Positions 61,528 through 64,000 of a DNA stretch of 64,000 nucleotides are shown piece after piece (position 1 is the stretch's first letter; each line of letters opens with the position of its first letter). A program made the translations under genes and the position numbers. The notes below the pieces were generated by a model. The model did not search any database. It saw only the letters and a list, made by a program, of their open reading frames with translations, and was not told the origin of the DNA. Location: positions 19,859 through 83,858 of the forward strand of contig JANQVJ010000043.1 in assembly GCA_030730365.1 (NCBI GenBank). The letters run 5' to 3'. The DNA is from Verrucomicrobiales bacterium (lineage in GTDB: Bacteria > Verrucomicrobiota > Verrucomicrobiia > Verrucomicrobiales > DEV007).

Positions 61528-61636
61528 AATCTTAATCTTAATCCCGTTCGACTTCCATCGACCGGACATCTCCCCCCGTAAACCGACCCTCGCTCGATGA
61601 TTAGGAGTAAGATTAAGGATTAAGAGTAAGAGTAGA
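61528..61636. repeat. Short AT-rich repeats in the gap before the symporter
   Basis: AATCTTAATCTTAATCC (61528-61544) and a purine-rich heptamer-like run around GATTAAGGATTAAG (61611-61624, extending to about 61636) are partly inverse to each other and could form a stem. They are conspicuous in a GC-rich background. Confidence 0.45.
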
Positions 61637-61672
61637 AAAGCCCCCTCTCCGGATCTTCGCGCCGCCCCCCAC

Positions 61673-63166
61673 ATGCAAACGCTCGATACCATCGTCCTCG
61701 CGACCTACATCATCATCGTCCTCGCCGTCGGCTTCTGGTTCGCCCGGCGCAGCGGGGACTCGGCCGGATTCATGAAAGCGAGCGGCCGCCTCCCCGGCTG
61801 GGTCGTCGGCCTCAGCCTCTTCGGCACCTACCTTTCCAGCAACACCTTCATCGGCGTCCCCGGCAAGGCCTACGCGGAGAACTGGAATTCCTTCGTCTTC
61901 TCGCTTTCCATCCCCTTCGCGATCCTCATTGCCTCGCGTTATTTCGTGAAGTTCTACCGCGACTCGGGATCCATCTCCGCCTACGAGCATCTTGAACAAC
62001 GCTTCGGGACCTGGGCGAGGATTTACACTGTCATTTGCTACCTGCTCACCCAGGTCGCCCGCAGCGCCACGATCATGCTCGGTGTCGCGATCGGCCTGCA
62101 GCAGGTCACCGGCTGGAGCATCACCAGCATCATCCTCGTCGCCGGCATCCTCGTGACCGCCTACACCCTCATCGGCGGAATCGAGGCCGTCATCTGGACC
62201 GATGCGGTGCAAAGCATCGTCCTCACCGTGGGAGCACTCCTCATGGCCGGGACTCTCATCTTCACCCATCCCGACGGGGCTGGGGCCGCCTTCACGATCG
62301 CGGCGGAACAAGGCAAATTCTCTCTCGGGAGCTGGTCTTTCACCGACCTCACCACCTCCACCGTCTGGGTCGTCCTTATCTACGGACTCTTCATCAATCT
62401 CACCAACTTCGGGATCGATCAGAACTACGTGCAGCGCTACCACACCGCCGAGTCCGAGGCCGCCGCGAAACGTTCCCTCTGGATCGGAGCCGTGCTCTAC
62501 ATCCCCGTCTCGCTCCTCTTTTTCCTCATCGGATCACTCCTCTTCAGTTACTACCAGGCCATGCCGCAGGAAGTCGCCGCGATCCAGGCCATGGCCGGAG
62601 ACCGCAAGTTCGAGGATTCAATCCTCCCCCACTTCATGGCGAACTATCTCCCGCCCGGAGTCGGCGGGCTCATCCTCGCCGCCCTCGCCGCCGCCGCCAT
62701 GAGCACGATCGACACCAGCCTCAACAGCTCGGCCACGATCACCCTCAAGGATCTCTGGACCCGCCTCGTCCGCAAAGGCAAAACCGTCAGCGAAGCCGAA
62801 GCCATGAAAGTCCTCCGCGTCTCCACCGTCTTCTGGGGCTTCGTCGGCACGGGAGCCGCCTTGCTCCTCACCGGCAATGCCAAAAACATCCTCGACATCT
62901 GGTGGCAGCTCTCGGGAATGTTTGCCGGAGGAATGCTCGGACTCTTTCTCCTTGGTTTTATTGTCAGGAAGGCCGGCAACGCTGCTGCCGTCACCGGCGT
63001 CATCATCGGAGTCTTCGTGATCTTCTGGCTCACCTCCTCATGGGTCCCCGCAAACCTGAAGCCCCTCCTCCACAGCAACCTCACCATCGTCGTCGGGACG
63101 CTGACGATTTTCCTCGTGGGTTTGGGGGTTAGCCGATGCTGCGGACAGCGACCGAATCAAGCCTAA
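61673..63166 (+). CDS. Sodium:solute symporter (SSS family)
   Basis: A 497-aa inner-membrane transporter with about 13 helices. Landmarks are GWVVGLSLFGTYLSSNTFIG near helix 2, YTLIGGIEAVIWTDAVQ in the middle (SSS family core), NFGIDQNYVQRYHTA and AALAAAAMSTIDTSLNSSATI. The sodium-site serines in the last motif are present. The family transports sugars, sialic acid, proline and others; with the sialidase-like gene upstream, a sugar or sialic acid is a reasonable inference, but the substrate is not shown by sequence. The 3' flank runs toward a convergent nucleotidyltransferase gene. Confidence 0.92.
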   Translation: MQTLDTIVLATYIIIVLAVGFWFARRSGDSAGFMKASGRLPGWVVGLSLFGTYLSSNTFIGVPGKAYAENWNSFVFSLSIPFAILIASRYFVKFYRDSGSISAYEHLEQRFGTWARIYTVICYLLTQVARSATIMLGVAIGLQQVTGWSITSIILVAGILVTAYTLIGGIEAVIWTDAVQSIVLTVGALLMAGTLIFTHPDGAGAAFTIAAEQGKFSLGSWSFTDLTTSTVWVVLIYGLFINLTNFGIDQNYVQRYHTAESEAAAKRSLWIGAVLYIPVSLLFFLIGSLLFSYYQAMPQEVAAIQAMAGDRKFEDSILPHFMANYLPPGVGGLILAALAAAAMSTIDTSLNSSATITLKDLWTRLVRKGKTVSEAEAMKVLRVSTVFWGFVGTGAALLLTGNAKNILDIWWQLSGMFAGGMLGLFLLGFIVRKAGNAAAVTGVIIGVFVIFWLTSSWVPANLKPLLHSNLTIVVGTLTIFLVGLGVSRCCGQRPNQA

Positions 63167-63195
63167 CCACTTTCGCGCGGACTTGGATGAATCGA

Positions 63196-63651
63196 TTATT
63201 GCTCTTCAACATCGGCTGCTCCGAGCTCGGCGAGGTCCGCGAGATCGGTGGGACGGCCTGCCCTTCGCTTGGCGGCGACGAGGTCGGATTTGGAAAGGTA
63301 GTTAACTCGGATTCCGTCACATTCGGCCTCCTCTCGCCGCCCCCAGGCCTCAGAGAATTCCACGCCAGGAAGGGAGGTAAGGAAGTCGATCGCCACCGGC
63401 GCGACGCCGACGTTCAGCTGGGTGCCTTCACATTCGAAATCCTCCCGAACAAGACCGAATGTCGAAAGACCGAAAGCGGCGAAGGCCCTCATCAGCCTCA
63501 CCGCATTGTCAGGGGCGGGCCGCACCCAAATGTCGAGATTCTTCGTGTAGCGAGGCTGCGCGTAGTGTATCACCGCGTAGCCTCCCACGACGAGGTATTC
63601 AACGCCCTCCTGATCGAGAATGACCAACAGATCTTTGAAGTCGGAGTTCAT
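63196..63651 (-). CDS. Nucleotidyltransferase-like protein
   Basis: A 151-aa protein with a compact nucleotidyltransferase fold: YLVVGGYAVIHYAQPRYTKNLDIWV (split across residues 19-43) has the GG loop and a D-x-W in place of the usual D-x-D. The C-terminal part is helical with YLSKSDLVAAKRRAGRPTD, typical of DUF6036/MNT-type minimal nucleotidyltransferases. The start at 63651 lies inside the preceding small gene (53-bp overlap). With that small gene it forms a two-gene module like the one at 57.3-58.5 kb. Confidence 0.75.
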   Translation of the reverse strand: MNSDFKDLLVILDQEGVEYLVVGGYAVIHYAQPRYTKNLDIWVRPAPDNAVRLMRAFAAFGLSTFGLVREDFECEGTQLNVGVAPVAIDFLTSLPGVEFSEAWGRREEAECDGIRVNYLSKSDLVAAKRRAGRPTDLADLAELGAADVEEQ

Positions 63652-63835
63652 TCTCGTCCAATCCCTTCACTTTCACCCAATAGTCCCTCGCCAGCTCCCA
63701 AGCCGCATTGTTTCGGTCGGAGCAAGAGAGACGCTGCCAATCACGTAGTTGCTGCTCCCTCATCGCCTCGAAGGACTCGAACTTGCGAACGGGCCAGTCG
63801 CGCCGACTTCGCGCTCTCTCTGTCATACCTTCCAT
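63599..63835 (-). CDS. Small partner protein of the nucleotidyltransferase
   Basis: A 78-aa basic/acidic protein (WPVRKFESFEAMREQQLRDW, AAWELARDYW). Proteins of this size and composition with a W-x-V-R-K-F-x-S start are typical upstream partners of small nucleotidyltransferase genes, as in toxin-antitoxin-like pairs. It overlaps the nucleotidyltransferase start by 53 bp. Function is inferred from context only. Confidence 0.65.
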   Translation of the reverse strand: MEGMTERARSRRDWPVRKFESFEAMREQQLRDWQRLSCSDRNNAAWELARDYWVKVKGLDENELRLQRSVGHSRSGGR

Positions 63836-63945
63836 CAGAGGATACTAAAGCGATCTTCGATGCAACGGGTAGCGAAAACTTCGATCCGGGGATCGATGAC
63901 GGTCAGGGTACGACCTCATGAGCAGGATGCCCGAAACACTCTCCC

Positions 63946-64000
63946 CACCTTTCACCTTTCACCTTTCACCTTTCACCTTTCACCTTTCACCTTTCACCTT
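63946..64000. repeat. Perfect CACCTTT heptamer tandem repeat running off the window
   Basis: Nearly eight uninterrupted copies of CACCTTT, with the array continuing beyond base 64000. No gene overlaps it in this window; what lies beyond is not visible. Confidence 0.9.

Noticed and set aside
40745..63166. A single sialic-acid catabolic cluster (esterase, sialidase-like protein, symporter)
   Set aside because: The esterase is 16 kb from the other two with unrelated genes between, and no nan-type catabolic gene is present.
63946..64000. CRISPR array
   Set aside because: The 7-bp unit has no spacers; it is a simple tandem repeat. No repeat-spacer pattern or cas gene occurs in the window.

Overview
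The window reads as chromosomal DNA of a GC-rich (roughly 60%+) Gram-negative bacterium of the PVC superphylum, most likely a free-living Verrucomicrobiota. The evidence is the gene content: secreted DUF1080 proteins, a giant PVC-type membrane-bound dehydrogenase/HEAT/haem protein, Tat-exported Gfo/Idh/MocA and DUF3500 proteins, VCBS/BNR sialidase-like proteins, sialate O-acetylesterase, and a PPi-dependent glycolytic pair. Shine-Dalgarno sequences are scarce, and several genes have a -35/-10 promoter ending only 6-8 nt before the start codon, which suggests leaderless transcripts. I see no rRNA, tRNA, CRISPR, prophage or intact insertion sequence. The genus cannot be fixed from this window.

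Layout. 1-4.1 kb: 3' part of a pyrophosphate-dependent phosphofructokinase, then pyruvate phosphate dikinase. 4.2-6.3 kb: palindromic repeat, unknown protein, RsuA-type pseudouridine synthase, small membrane protein. 6.4-14.2 kb: an iron-uptake block with a FecA-like TonB-dependent receptor and a six-gene energising operon (DUF3450, TtpC-like ExbB fusion, ExbB, ExbD, TonB, TPR). Each transcription unit has a Fur-like box and they are separated by a terminator. 14.3-20 kb: NAGPA-domain secreted protein, a secreted unknown, an FHA/coiled-coil protein, and dnaB with rplI. 20.3-27.8 kb: secreted and catabolic genes (Gfo/Idh/MocA, TPR, CehA/McbA-like PHP protein, lipoprotein, DUF1080, PQQ-like propeller). 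27.8-33 kb: a broken Phd/PIN toxin-antitoxin pair, an MsbA-like ABC exporter and a YdeP-type molybdopterin oxidoreductase. 33.2-36 kb: an OpgH glucosyltransferase with an unknown membrane-anchored partner. 36.2-47 kb: cytochrome c/DUF3500, class I fumarase with a zinc dehydrogenase, sialate O-acetylesterase, Nramp-related transporter, MscL, ThiG, FAD protein. 47.3-54 kb: ceramidase/LamG fusion, YebC, PVC giant protein. 54.3-54.8 kb: a two-piece remnant of a TamB/TamA-like locus. 55-58.5 kb: GlpD divergent from a GntR/FCD regulator, then a nucleotidyltransferase-like pair. 58.5-64 kb: VCBS/sialidase fusion, sodium:solute symporter, a second nucleotidyltransferase pair and a heptamer tandem repeat.

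The most unusual signals are four. (1) The PIN toxin remnant at 27784-28220 has its last ~100 bp flipped between 5-bp inverted repeats; flipping it back on paper restores the PIN C-terminus in frame and ends at a stop, leaving one homopolymer frameshift. (2) Dispersed palindromic intergenic repeats (core GGTGGACA-TTCC-TGTCCACC) often occur as inverted pairs, like BIMEs. (3) Consensus-spaced promoters abut start codons at many genes. (4) The 5' end of a TamB-like gene sits in the same frame as the 3' end of a BamA/TamA-like gene, separated by an amber codon.
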